Assembly: GCA_963923455.1 (NCBI GenBank)
Contig: CAWULT010000026.1
Span: forward strand, 1-43,807
Length of the DNA: 43,807 nt
Source of the DNA: CAWULT01 sp963923455
GTDB lineage: Bacteria; Acidobacteriota; Vicinamibacteria; Vicinamibacterales; UBA2999
Direction: 5' to 3'
Shown here: positions 8,687-16,422 of the stretch, one piece after another
Position numbering within the stretch: position 1 is the first letter of the stretch
How the letters are laid out: each line of letters starts with the position of its first letter
The notes under the pieces: model-generated
Told to the model about the DNA's origin: nothing
Databases searched by the model: none
The model's input: the letters and a program-made list of their open reading frames with translations, nothing else
Made by a program: the position numbers and the translations under genes

Positions 8687-11239
8687 TCAGCGCAGCACAC
8701 GAAACAACTCGTCGGCCGCGGTCAGGACGGTCCAGCGCAGCCGCACCGGGTAGCCGGGCTGCGCGGCGAGGAAGTCGCGCACGATGGAGGCGACATCGGG
8801 CGTCCGGTGCCCCCACAACGTCGACTCCATCCACCGCGTCGGAAGGAAGATGTCGCCGGTCCGCTGAATCTCCCGGAGCATCTCGAGGGCCTGGCGCACG
8901 AACCGGCGCCCGTGGGCGGCGCGCAGCGGGTGGTTGAGGTAGGTGAGCGACTCGAGCACCCACGGCTCGCGCCGCCGGTTCTCGAGCGTCCGGAAGCGCT
9001 CGAACGCGGCCTCACGCACCGCCGGGTCGGCCGAGAGCGCCGGCATCGTGAACACGAAGCGCGCCTTGCGATCGGGGTTCTGGGTCCGGTCCCGCTGCGC
9101 CTCGAGAATCGCCTGCCAGCCCGGCACCTCGCGCACGGCCAGTTCCAGCGCCATGGCGATCTCGTCGGGCTCGGCGAAGGTCAGGCCGTCGATCTTCTCC
9201 TCGCGGCGCCAGACGCGCTCCAGCCACGCGAGCCCGTCCCGGGACAGCACGGTGTCGCGATACGCGTTGAACCACGCGGCCTTGCGGCTCTGGGTCGAGG
9301 CCCGCGACAGCCCCTCGCGCAACGCCCGCTCGAGCGGCTCGACGCGGCCGGCCCGGGCCTCGGGCGACAGGAAGCGCCAGAACAGCCGCTCGGCATAGGC
9401 CAGCACGAGCTGCACGTTCTGCTCGTCCGTCTCGCGCGGCAGCGCGCGCAGCGCCGCATCGAAGAAGGCGGCCGGCGCGACGCGCCCCTCCTCGAGGTTC
9501 TCCCACAGCGTGATCCAGGCGACTCCGCGCGTCAGCGGGTCCGGGACGTCCTCGACGTGGGCGAGCAGATACTCTCGGCTCGCATCGTCCAGGACGAACA
9601 GTGCGTAGCCGAGCCCTCGCCCCCCTGGCAGCACGAAGAGCGGACGTTCGAGGCCGCTGGCCCCAGGCACCTGCACCCGCGGCCCCTCGACGTCCGCTGG
9701 CAGATCCAGGACGCGACCGGCGTAGCCGAGCGAGACGTCCAGGCGCTGCGGCCACGACCGGCCGCGCCCCATCGGGTCGCCGGTGGTCAGCGTCAGGCGC
9801 GTCAGCCGGCCCGTCGGGGCCGCCTCGACACGGGCCGTCACCGACGGCCGCCCGCGCTCCTCCACCCAGGCGCGGCTCCACCGGGCGAGGTCGCGCGGCG
9901 TGCGCGCGTCGAGCACGCGCACGAGATCCCTCCACGTGGCGTTGCCGAAGGCATAGCGCTCGAGGTACTCGCGCAGGCCGTCCCGCAGGCCCATCTCGCC
10001 GAGCATCAGCTCGAGCTGCCGCATCACGACCGGGGCCTTCTCGTAGATGATCGGCCCGTAGAGCTGCCCGGCCTCGGTCAGGTTCGCCAGCGGCTGGCGG
10101 ATCGGGTTGGTGCCGTCGGTCCGGTCCACGCGGTACGCCGACGGATGGTGCGCCAGCAGGAAGCGCAGGTCGTGGTTCACGTCGGGAAACGACGGGTTCA
10201 CGATCTTCGCGGCCATGAAGTTCGCGAACACCTCCTTCATCCACACGTCGTCGAACCAGCGCATCGTGACGAGATCCCCGAACCACATGTGCGCCGTCTC
10301 GTGCGCGATCACGCTGGCCCGCTCGAGGCGCATGTTCTGCGTGGCCGACTCGTCGAGCATCAGCGACGCCGCGTTGTAGAGGATCGCGCCGGCGTGCTCC
10401 ATGCCGCCGAACTGGAACGACGGGATCAGCACGAAGTCGAACTTGCCGAACGCGTACGGCCGACGCGTGTACTCCTCGAGCCAGCGCAGCGCGGTCGCGT
10501 GCAGGTCGAAGATCGCGTCGCGGTTGCGGGCCACCTTCGCGGCGTCGGTCTCGCGGTGGAACATCCGGAACTCGCGGCCGTCCCGGGTGGCCGTTTCCAC
10601 CGAGAAGCGCCCCGCCGCGAACGCGAAGAGATAGGTCGGCAGCGGCGCCGTGGTCGCAAAGGCGATGCGGCGGTGCATCGCACCGGCCGGAGACGGCCCC
10701 TCCGCGACCGCGCGGCCGTTGGCCACGGCTTGCCACTCCGCCGGCACGTCGAGCTGCAGGGTGTAGCGCGCCTTGAGGTCCGGCTGGTCGAAGCACGGGA
10801 AGGTCAGCCGCGCGCGGGCCGGCACGAAGAGCGTGTAGAGCAGGTCGTCGCCGCGGTTGAGTGCCTCGTCGCCGGCGACGAACGCGACGTCGATCGCGTT
10901 GGCGCCCGCCCTCGTGGCGGCGGCCGGCACGACGACGTGGCCGTTGACGGCCTCGACCGCCACGTCCCTGCCGTCGACGCGAACGCCCGACACGGCGCCC
11001 GCCGGGCGATCGAAATCCAGCACGATCCGGCGAGGTGACGAGAGCGTGAACCGCACGGTCACGCGTCCCCGCACCGGCGCAGACCGGTCGGCCGGCACCT
11101 CGATCGCCAGGTCGTAGCGGAGGTCGTGGATGGCGGCGGCCCTGTCGCGCGCCAGCTCCGCGGCAACGCCGGCCGCGGGGGCCGGCTCGGCCTGCACGGC
11201 CCCGCCCAGGGCGGCCATCGCCAGCAGCGCACTCAGCAT
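8687..11239 (-). CDS. Exported M1-family zinc aminopeptidase
   Basis: An 850-residue metallopeptidase that removes N-terminal residues from peptides, probably in the periplasm. The signal peptide is MLSALLAMAALGGAVQA. The zinc site HETAH is at residues 313-317, with the third ligand E336 in MKEVFANF. The exopeptidase motif is GGMEH (residues 278-282) rather than the classical GAMEN. A downstream Tyr equivalent lies in the IIYEKAPVVMRQLE segment. The C-terminal ERAP1-like helical half (about residues 530-850) is complete. The frame is open to 11287, but the start at 11239 puts the signal peptide at the N-terminus. It is divergent from the cupredoxin-like gene, with only 66 bases between the two starts. 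Confidence 0.92.
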   Translation of the reverse strand: MLSALLAMAALGGAVQAEPAPAAGVAAELARDRAAAIHDLRYDLAIEVPADRSAPVRGRVTVRFTLSSPRRIVLDFDRPAGAVSGVRVDGRDVAVEAVNGHVVVPAAATRAGANAIDVAFVAGDEALNRGDDLLYTLFVPARARLTFPCFDQPDLKARYTLQLDVPAEWQAVANGRAVAEGPSPAGAMHRRIAFATTAPLPTYLFAFAAGRFSVETATRDGREFRMFHRETDAAKVARNRDAIFDLHATALRWLEEYTRRPYAFGKFDFVLIPSFQFGGMEHAGAILYNAASLMLDESATQNMRLERASVIAHETAHMWFGDLVTMRWFDDVWMKEVFANFMAAKIVNPSFPDVNHDLRFLLAHHPSAYRVDRTDGTNPIRQPLANLTEAGQLYGPIIYEKAPVVMRQLELMLGEMGLRDGLREYLERYAFGNATWRDLVRVLDARTPRDLARWSRAWVEERGRPSVTARVEAAPTGRLTRLTLTTGDPMGRGRSWPQRLDVSLGYAGRVLDLPADVEGPRVQVPGASGLERPLFVLPGGRGLGYALFVLDDASREYLLAHVEDVPDPLTRGVAWITLWENLEEGRVAPAAFFDAALRALPRETDEQNVQLVLAYAERLFWRFLSPEARAGRVEPLERALREGLSRASTQSRKAAWFNAYRDTVLSRDGLAWLERVWRREEKIDGLTFAEPDEIAMALELAVREVPGWQAILEAQRDRTQNPDRKARFVFTMPALSADPAVREAAFERFRTLENRRREPWVLESLTYLNHPLRAAHGRRFVRQALEMLREIQRTGDIFLPTRWMESTLWGHRTPDVASIVRDFLAAQPGYPVRLRWTVLTAADELFRVLR

Positions 11240-11291
11240 GGCGACACTATCCCACAGCCCGCGCCGCGGGCCGCAGTCCGAATCCATCGCT

Positions 11292-11297
11292 TACAAT
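11292..11297 (+). promoter_or_regulatory. Candidate -10 element (TACAAT) directly before the start codon
   Basis: TACAAT ends eight bases before the ATG at 11306. A transcript started at the usual distance from this hexamer would begin at or next to the ATG, giving a leaderless or near-leaderless mRNA. No Shine-Dalgarno sequence is present in the intervening bases. A clear -35 element is not seen. Confidence 0.4.
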
Positions 11298-11305
11298 GCA
11301 GTCGG

Positions 11306-11986
11306 ATGCGCGTCTGTGCCCTCGCCGTGGCGCTCGTGGCTGCGGCGCTCGCCTTGCCGTCGGGGAGTCGCGTGGCTGCGCAGCAGCCGGGCGTCGTGCG
11401 GGGACGCGTCGTGATCGACATCCCGGTCCCGTCCCGCCGTCCGACGTCCGCCTATCCGACACGGACGATCACGCCGGCCACGCTGGCGTCGGCCTCCGAG
11501 GTCCGGCACGTGGTGATCTTCCTGAAGGGCGCCACGGCCCAGGCCGCGCCGCCCGTCCGGCGCGAGATCCGCCAGCACAACGAGCAGTTCATCCCGCGGG
11601 TGGTGGCCGTCTCGGTGGGATCCGAGGTGACCTTCCCGAACGACGACCCCTTCTACCACAACGTCTTCTCGCTCTCGCGGATCCGGTCGTTCAACCTGGG
11701 CCGGTACCCGAAGGGCCAGACCCGCACGGTCAAGTTCGACAAGCCCGGCATCGTCAAGGTCTTCTGCGACATCCACTCGCACATGACCGCCACGGTGCGC
11801 GTGTTCGACCATCCGTGGTTCACCGTGCCCGACGAGAACGGCAACTTCGAGTTGTCGGGCCTGCCGCCCGGCGCGCGCGAGGTCACCGCGTGGCACGAGC
11901 GTCTCGGCGACACGACGCTGCCGGTGCGCGTCGAGGGCGGGCGCGCGGCCACCGTCGACTTCGTCCTGCCGGTGCCCGCGCAATGA
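11306..11986 (+). CDS. Exported cupredoxin-like protein with carboxypeptidase-regulatory-like domain
   Basis: A 226-residue protein with a signal peptide (cleavage near VAAQQ, about residue 27). Residues about 85-155 resemble a plastocyanin-like fold: H in YHNVFSLS, then C-D-I-H-S-H-M in KVFCDIHSHM, which together could supply the Cys, His and Met ligands of a type 1 copper site. Residues about 160-225 form a small beta-sandwich of the CarboxypepD_reg type (NGNFELSGLPPGAREV). A paralogous architecture occurs at 32054. Its stop overlaps the next gene's ATG by four bases (ATGA), so the two are translationally coupled. It may be a periplasmic copper or electron-transfer protein working with the outer-membrane partner. 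Some homologues are labelled methylamine utilisation protein; nothing here supports that pathway. Confidence 0.75.
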   Translation: MRVCALAVALVAAALALPSGSRVAAQQPGVVRGRVVIDIPVPSRRPTSAYPTRTITPATLASASEVRHVVIFLKGATAQAAPPVRREIRQHNEQFIPRVVAVSVGSEVTFPNDDPFYHNVFSLSRIRSFNLGRYPKGQTRTVKFDKPGIVKVFCDIHSHMTATVRVFDHPWFTVPDENGNFELSGLPPGAREVTAWHERLGDTTLPVRVEGGRAATVDFVLPVPAQ

Positions 11987-13053
11987 CCCGCGCTACCCTC
12001 GCGCTGCTCCTGGCCGGCCTCGTCTGCGCCAGCCCGGCACGGGCGCAGGGGCCGACGACGCATGCGGTCGCCATCGACACGACGGCCGCCGTCGATCAGG
12101 CGGTCACCGAGGGCGGCGTCCAGTCCCGCACCGGGTTCATCTTCGACGCGGTGGTCTCGGCCGGTCTCGGACGTGGGTTCGAGGTCACGGCGCGCCCCTA
12201 CCTCCAGCGCCTCCCGAGCGGTGAATGGAACCGGCAGATCTGGATCGCCGAGCTGCGCTACGAGCGGCGCGGCCGGTACGGCGTCCGCGCCGAGGCGGGC
12301 CTGATTCCGTCGCCGATCGGCCTGGCCAACCTGACGCTGCGGCCAGCCCAGAACCCGACGATCGCCCAGCCGGCGTCGCTGTTCACGCCGCTGCCGACGC
12401 TCGAGGCCGGAGCCCCGCGCACGACCCTGATGGGCGCGGTGTATCCCTACGGCGCCAGCGTCACCGTCTCGGGCACGCGGTGGGACGCACGCGCGGCCAT
12501 CCTCGACTCGTCGCCGCTGCGAACCCGCCGGGTCTTCGGCCGTGTCAACCCGCCGCGCCTCCCCACGGTGGTGTACGGCGCAGGCGTGACGCCCCTCGTG
12601 GGCCTCAGGGTCGGTGCATCCGTGGCGCAGGGCGGATGGCGGGTCGCGGGCGAGACGCCCGCAGTCACGGCCGACCAGCACGCGACGATCGTCACGGCGG
12701 AGGCCGAGTATTCGGTCGGCTTCACCAAGGTGTCCGGGGAATGGGTGCGAGACCGGCTCGACACGCGGGGCGGTCACACGGTCGCCACGGGGTGGTTCAT
12801 CCAGGGGCAGCAGACCATCACCCCCCGGTGGTTCGCGGCCGGACGCGTGGAGCGCATGGCGGCGCCGGCCTACCTGCCGTCCACCGGCGCCACGGCGCGC
12901 CAGCGGCTGCAGGGCGTCGAGGCGATCGCCGGCTACCGGGCGACGCCGGACGTCACCGTCCGTGCCGGCTACCGAACGCGGCGGGCCTTCGGACAGCCCG
13001 CCTTCCTGAATCAGTTCACCGTCTCGCTCGTCTGGTTCCAGCGCTGGATCTGA
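11983..13053 (+). CDS. Predicted outer-membrane beta-barrel protein, function unknown
   Basis: A 356-residue protein with a clean signal peptide (MTRATLALLLAGLVCASPARAQ). The remainder is an alternation of hydrophobic and polar residues rich in Gly, Thr, Arg and aromatics, ending in the aromatic pattern VSLVWFQRWI. This is typical of porin-like barrels, where the last strand carries a terminal aromatic recognised by the Bam machinery (here Trp followed by a final Ile, so slightly atypical). No family is recognised. Translation is coupled to the upstream cupredoxin-like gene by an ATGA overlap, which suggests the two products act together in the envelope, for example in metal or electron handling. 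That is inference only. Confidence 0.7.
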   Translation: MTRATLALLLAGLVCASPARAQGPTTHAVAIDTTAAVDQAVTEGGVQSRTGFIFDAVVSAGLGRGFEVTARPYLQRLPSGEWNRQIWIAELRYERRGRYGVRAEAGLIPSPIGLANLTLRPAQNPTIAQPASLFTPLPTLEAGAPRTTLMGAVYPYGASVTVSGTRWDARAAILDSSPLRTRRVFGRVNPPRLPTVVYGAGVTPLVGLRVGASVAQGGWRVAGETPAVTADQHATIVTAEAEYSVGFTKVSGEWVRDRLDTRGGHTVATGWFIQGQQTITPRWFAAGRVERMAAPAYLPSTGATARQRLQGVEAIAGYRATPDVTVRAGYRTRRAFGQPAFLNQFTVSLVWFQRWI

Positions 13054-13093
13054 CGGCGGCCGCGGCCGGACGCCGCCTCGCGCCCGTCACGGA

Positions 13094-13110
13094 CCGGCGC
13101 GTCGCGCCGG
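13094..13110. terminator. Short GC hairpin between convergent genes
   Basis: A perfect 7-bp inverted repeat (CCGGCGC / GCGCCGG) with a three-base loop lies in the 61-base gap between the stop codons of the barrel protein and the HupE-like gene. It has no T-tract. It may help end transcription from both sides, but GC-rich repeats arise easily at this base composition. Confidence 0.3.
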
Positions 13111-13114
13111 ATCG

Positions 13115-14206
13115 TCACAGCCCCGCCGGGTAGAAGACGCGCTGCACGAACCAGTACGTGCCCGCGACGATCACGACGATCGACCCGGCCATGGCCACTC
13201 GCGCCCCCGCCTGCGCGCTGCGGCGCCGGATGGCCGCGAGGGCCGAGGCCACGACCAGCACGATCGCCAGCTGCCCGATCTCGACGCCGACGTTGAACGA
13301 GAACAGCGACCAGCCCAGTGCCTCGCGCGGCAGGCCGAACTCGCGCAGCACGTTCGCGAAGCCGAAGCCGTGCACCAGCCCGAACACCAGGGCCACCCAG
13401 GCGCGCAGGTCTCGGCCATCGCCCCGCACGAGGTTGTCGGCGCCGACGAAGACGATGCTGAGCGCGATGGCCGGCTCGATGAGGGCCGGGGGCGGCGACA
13501 CGACGTCGAGCGCCGCCAGCGACAGCGTGATGCTGTGGCCGATCGTGAAGGCGGTGACGATCCGGAACAGCGCCAGCCAGCCGCCCCCGAGCAGCAGCAG
13601 GCCGACGAGGAACAGGATGTGGTCGGGCCCGATCAGGATGTGGTGCACGCCCGAGGGGACGAACGTCTTCATCACCTCGATCGCGCCCTGCCGCGTGCCG
13701 AGGTAGTACGTGTACTCGGGCGTCTCGGCGTTGAAGATCAGCTGCTGCCTGAGCGTCTCGCCCTCGTAGATGTTGACGAAGGTCTGGTGCTGCGGGTCGT
13801 ACGGGAAGAGGTGCGTGTCGATGCGCAGCGCGCCCACGTCGACGCCGGCGATGCGGTACTTGAGGCGCAGCGCGTTGTCCTCGCGCAGCGGCTCCAGGCT
13901 GGTCCACTGCACGCTGAACCGCTGGTCGCCGCGCAGGCTCACCCGCGGCGCGAGCATCTCGCCGATCCGCAGCCGCTCGCGCTCGGCCACGTCGTTCTCG
14001 AGCAGCCGCTCCGGCGGGGCGATGCCGAGATCGTGCGCGACGTCGATGACGTGCACGACGAGCGTGCCCTCGAGGGCGCCGTCGCGGAAGACGATGTCGA
14101 GGTAGCTGAACGGGGCTGGGTGGGCGGCCGCGTGCGCAGGCAGGCACAGCAGCAGCGCTGCCGCGACGCACGACCGCCACATCGCGCTCAGGACCCTGGG
14201 TGGCAT
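13115..14206 (-). CDS. HupE/UreJ_2-family membrane protein
   Basis: A protein of about 363 residues with a signal peptide ending around AHAAAHPAPF, an N-terminal periplasmic domain (about 30-180) and six to seven transmembrane helices after it. The membrane part carries the family's histidine-rich motifs: G-V-H-H-I-L-I-G-P-D-H-I-L-F-L, T-I-G-H-S-I-T-L and V-H-G-F-G-F. Relatives of HupE and UreJ are linked to nickel or cobalt movement, but this long variant is widespread without hydrogenase or urease genes, and none is present here. Candidate starts are 14218, 14206 and 14182; 14206 was picked because it gives a normal signal peptide length. The next upstream gene is the racemase-like gene on the same strand. 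Confidence 0.8.
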   Translation of the reverse strand: MPPRVLSAMWRSCVAAALLLCLPAHAAAHPAPFSYLDIVFRDGALEGTLVVHVIDVAHDLGIAPPERLLENDVAERERLRIGEMLAPRVSLRGDQRFSVQWTSLEPLREDNALRLKYRIAGVDVGALRIDTHLFPYDPQHQTFVNIYEGETLRQQLIFNAETPEYTYYLGTRQGAIEVMKTFVPSGVHHILIGPDHILFLVGLLLLGGGWLALFRIVTAFTIGHSITLSLAALDVVSPPPALIEPAIALSIVFVGADNLVRGDGRDLRAWVALVFGLVHGFGFANVLREFGLPREALGWSLFSFNVGVEIGQLAIVLVVASALAAIRRRSAQAGARVAMAGSIVVIVAGTYWFVQRVFYPAGL

Positions 14207-14288
14207 CGACGGCCGCATTCTATCTCGCGCGGTCGGGCCTGCCGCGCACCGGCGCCTGGGCGTCCACGCCGCGTCGTGGAAGGCGGGC

Positions 14289-15365
14289 TCACAGCCGCAG
14301 ACCCGCCCCGAGCGGGTCCGTCTCGTCGATCGCGAAGACGTGCTCACCGGTGATCCACGCGGTGCCGTCGATCGCGACGACCACCGCCGGCGCCTCGCCC
14401 ACGGCCGTCCGGCGCTCGACGCGGCCCGAGGCCCGAAGGCCGCCCAGCCCCTCGCAGACACAGGGCTCGCCGTCGGGCACGAGTCCCATCGCATCGAGCA
14501 CGGCAACGGCGGCCAGCAGGCCGGCCCCGGTCGCGGACCGATCCACGACGCCGCTGCGGCTCACCGTGACGAGCCGCAGGTGGGCCTCGGGATGGTGTGA
14601 CGCCCCGACGAACACGACGCCGCTCGGTGGGGCCGGTGCGCCGGACGCCTCGAAGCTCGTCGCATCGGTCGGGGCCGCCACCCCGCCAGCGGCCCCGGAT
14701 GCGCCGTCGACGGCATCGTCGGACGCGGACGCCGGCGCCAGCGCCTCGCAGAGCGCCATGCCGAGACGGCGCAGCTCGGGCAGGTGGGCGCCATCGAGCG
14801 GGATGCCGGCGGCCTCCGAATCGGTGATGGCGAAGACCCCGGCGGCGTCGGCAACGTCGACGGTGAGCGTCCGGCCCGACACGGTGACCGTACGCCCGGG
14901 CTCGCGCACGAACGAGGGCACGCCCGAGAAGGTGACGCCCGCCACGCGACGGCCGACGCCAGCCGCCTGCAGCCGCGCGACGGCGCGCACCGGGCCGGCG
15001 GCCGTGTCGAGCGTCAACGCGACGCGGCCGTCCACCTCCGGCGCGACGATCAGGCCGCGCTCGATCGCGATCGTCACCGCCGCGATCACACCGTGGCCGA
15101 GCAGCGCTGGATACCCGTCGGCGTCCATGAACACGAGGCCCGCGTGCGAGGACGGAGCGGCCGGCTCGGTCAGGCACGCGGCCGTCATGTCGTGATGGCC
15201 GCGTGGCTCGAGCACGAGCGCGCGGCGCAGCGCGTCGGCGCGCGCGCCGAACCAGGCAGCCGTCTCATCTGGCGCACGCCCATCCAGTCGAGGCAGGCCG
15301 TCCACGATCAGGCGCAGCGGCTGTCCTCCGACGTGGGCGTCGATCGTCTCGAGCCGTCGAACCAC
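14289..15365 (-). CDS. Proline racemase-superfamily protein lacking the catalytic cysteines
   Basis: A 358-residue protein with the overall proline racemase/hydroxyproline epimerase layout: ETIDAHVGGQPLRLIVDG at the start, a GHHDMTAACLTEP segment, the FMDADGYP strand, and the second half-site DRSATGAG. In active racemases the first site reads M-C-G-H-G and the second D-R-S-P-C-G-T-G. Here the first Cys is Leu89 (LLGHG) and the second is Thr279. Thr at the second site is known from trans-3-hydroxy-L-proline dehydratases, but those keep a Cys or Ser at the first. The GTG at 15365 is chosen because CGAGG lies five bases upstream; the frame is open to 15410. Enzyme activity is therefore doubtful. 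Confidence 0.78.
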   Translation of the reverse strand: MVRRLETIDAHVGGQPLRLIVDGLPRLDGRAPDETAAWFGARADALRRALVLEPRGHHDMTAACLTEPAAPSSHAGLVFMDADGYPALLGHGVIAAVTIAIERGLIVAPEVDGRVALTLDTAAGPVRAVARLQAAGVGRRVAGVTFSGVPSFVREPGRTVTVSGRTLTVDVADAAGVFAITDSEAAGIPLDGAHLPELRRLGMALCEALAPASASDDAVDGASGAAGGVAAPTDATSFEASGAPAPPSGVVFVGASHHPEAHLRLVTVSRSGVVDRSATGAGLLAAVAVLDAMGLVPDGEPCVCEGLGGLRASGRVERRTAVGEAPAVVVAIDGTAWITGEHVFAIDETDPLGAGLRL

Positions 15366-15505
15366 GTGAACCTCGGCTGACCACGCTAGCACGATCGCGC
15401 GGGGATCCACGTGTTTCCCGCGTGATTTCGTGCGCCTCTGCGTGGCCTTCCGTTTGCACGAGCCGCTCGTACCTGCCGGTCCCGAGGGGGACGAAGGAGG
15501 GACAC

Positions 15506-16132
15506 ATGACCACGCACACGCTTGCCCGACTCGCCGTCGTCACGCTCGTCGCGGGCGCCATCGCCGTGCCCGCCGTCGCCGCGCAGCGTCTGTGGACACG
15601 CGACGATCCGTCGTGGCGCGCGCCCGTGCGGAGCGAGGGCTACGAGCGAGGCTACCGCGACGGCCTGCGCTCCGGCGAGGACGACGCGCGGCGCAACCGC
15701 CCGTACGACGTGCGGGGCGAACGCGCGTATCGCGACGCCGACCGCGGCTACGACCGGCGTGACGGCGACCGCCGCGCCTATCAGAGCGACTACCGCAGCG
15801 GCTTCACCAACGGCTACGCCGAGGGCTACGGCCGCGCGCGCGACACCTGGCGCGGACCGCGCGGGCCACGCGGTTGGCCAGGCGGCGCGCGCGGCGACAT
15901 CCGCCCGGACCCGGCGTTCGCGCAAGGCTACAGCGACGGCTACCGCCGCGGGCTCGACGACGGGCGAGACCGTGATCGGCACGATCCGACCCGTCACAAG
16001 GACTACCGCGGGGCCAGCCGTGGCTACCGCGACGAGTACGGCCCCAAGGACGCGTATCGAAACAGCTACCGGTTCGGCTTCCGCGACGGCTACGACGACG
16101 GTTACCGGGACGGCAGCGGGCGGCGCTGGTAA
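15506..16132 (+). CDS. Secreted Gly-Tyr/Phe repeat protein, function unknown
   Basis: A 208-residue exported protein with a signal peptide (cleavage near AVAAQ, about residue 27) and a strong ribosome binding site (AAGGAGGG) before the ATG. The mature part is extremely hydrophilic, rich in Arg, Asp, Gly and Tyr. It holds repeated pairs of the pattern [Y/F]-x-x-G-[Y/F]-x-x-G: GYERGYRDG, SGFTNGYAEGYG, GYSDGYRRG and FGFRDGYDDGYRDG. No known domain is recognised; similar repeats occur in small envelope proteins of unknown function. The high charge and aromatic spacing suggest an extended or weakly folded protein that may bind cell-wall or polymer. It is transcribed alone, just before tRNA-Glu. 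Confidence 0.75.
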   Translation: MTTHTLARLAVVTLVAGAIAVPAVAAQRLWTRDDPSWRAPVRSEGYERGYRDGLRSGEDDARRNRPYDVRGERAYRDADRGYDRRDGDRRAYQSDYRSGFTNGYAEGYGRARDTWRGPRGPRGWPGGARGDIRPDPAFAQGYSDGYRRGLDDGRDRDRHDPTRHKDYRGASRGYRDEYGPKDAYRNSYRFGFRDGYDDGYRDGSGRRW

Positions 16133-16184
16133 CCCGACCCAATCCCGCGCGACCGAGCCCGTCCAGGGCAGCGGGCCGCCCGCG

Positions 16185-16213
16185 CCGCCCGGAACATTCC
16201 GGGGGCCGGGCGG
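16185..16213 (+). terminator. Possible terminator after the Gly-Tyr repeat gene
   Basis: An 8-bp inverted repeat (CCGCCCGG / CCGGGCGG) with a 13-base loop follows the stop codon by about 50 bases. A short T-containing stretch (TTCGGCTTT) comes after it. The 3' side abuts the predicted tRNA promoter. Confidence 0.4.
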
Positions 16214-16219
16214 TTCGGC

Positions 16220-16249
16220 TTTACTCACCCAGCGGATCTTGGCTACAAT
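16220..16249 (+). promoter_or_regulatory. Predicted sigma70-type promoter for tRNA-Glu
   Basis: A TTTACT hexamer (16220-16225) is separated by 18 bases from TACAAT (16244-16249). The tRNA 5' end lies 21 bases after the -10, which leaves room for a short leader. The match is imperfect at -35 but the position is right. Confidence 0.5.
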
Positions 16250-16269
16250 CAGGGCTTCCCACCCGACGT

Positions 16270-16344
16270 GCCGGTATCGTCTAGGGGTCAGGACACGTGG
16301 TTCTCAGCCACGGGACCGGGGTTCGAATCCCCGTACCGGTACCA
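16270..16344 (+). tRNA. tRNA-Glu (anticodon CUC)
   Basis: A 75-base cloverleaf including the encoded CCA. The acceptor stem pairs GCCGGTA with TACCGGT (the first pair is a G-U wobble). The D-arm contains the CTAGGGGTCAGGAC stretch. The anticodon stem CGTGG/CCACG encloses the loop TTCTCAG with anticodon CTC, reading GAG. The T-arm is CGGGG-TTCGAAT-CCCCG. The TCGTCTAG stretch after the acceptor strand is characteristic of bacterial tRNA-Glu. No integrase or duplicated tRNA 3' end was noticed nearby, so there is no sign that this is an integration site. Confidence 0.95.
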
Positions 16345-16422
16345 ACCTCGCACGCGCAGTTACCGTTCGCGGGCAGCGCACGCCTCGGCTGACTCGCACG
16401 GCCGTGTCCGAGGGGCCCCCCG

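Noticed and set aside
7775..11038. A 1087-codon open frame on the plus strand
   Set aside because: It is antisense to the epimerase and M1 aminopeptidase genes, whose motifs are clear. Its composition (Arg, His, Ala, Val rich) is typical of noncoding frames in high-GC DNA.
16270..16344. tRNA-Glu as an attachment site for a genomic island
   Set aside because: No integrase, phage gene or repeated tRNA 3' end was seen on either side, and the flanking genes look like ordinary core or envelope genes.
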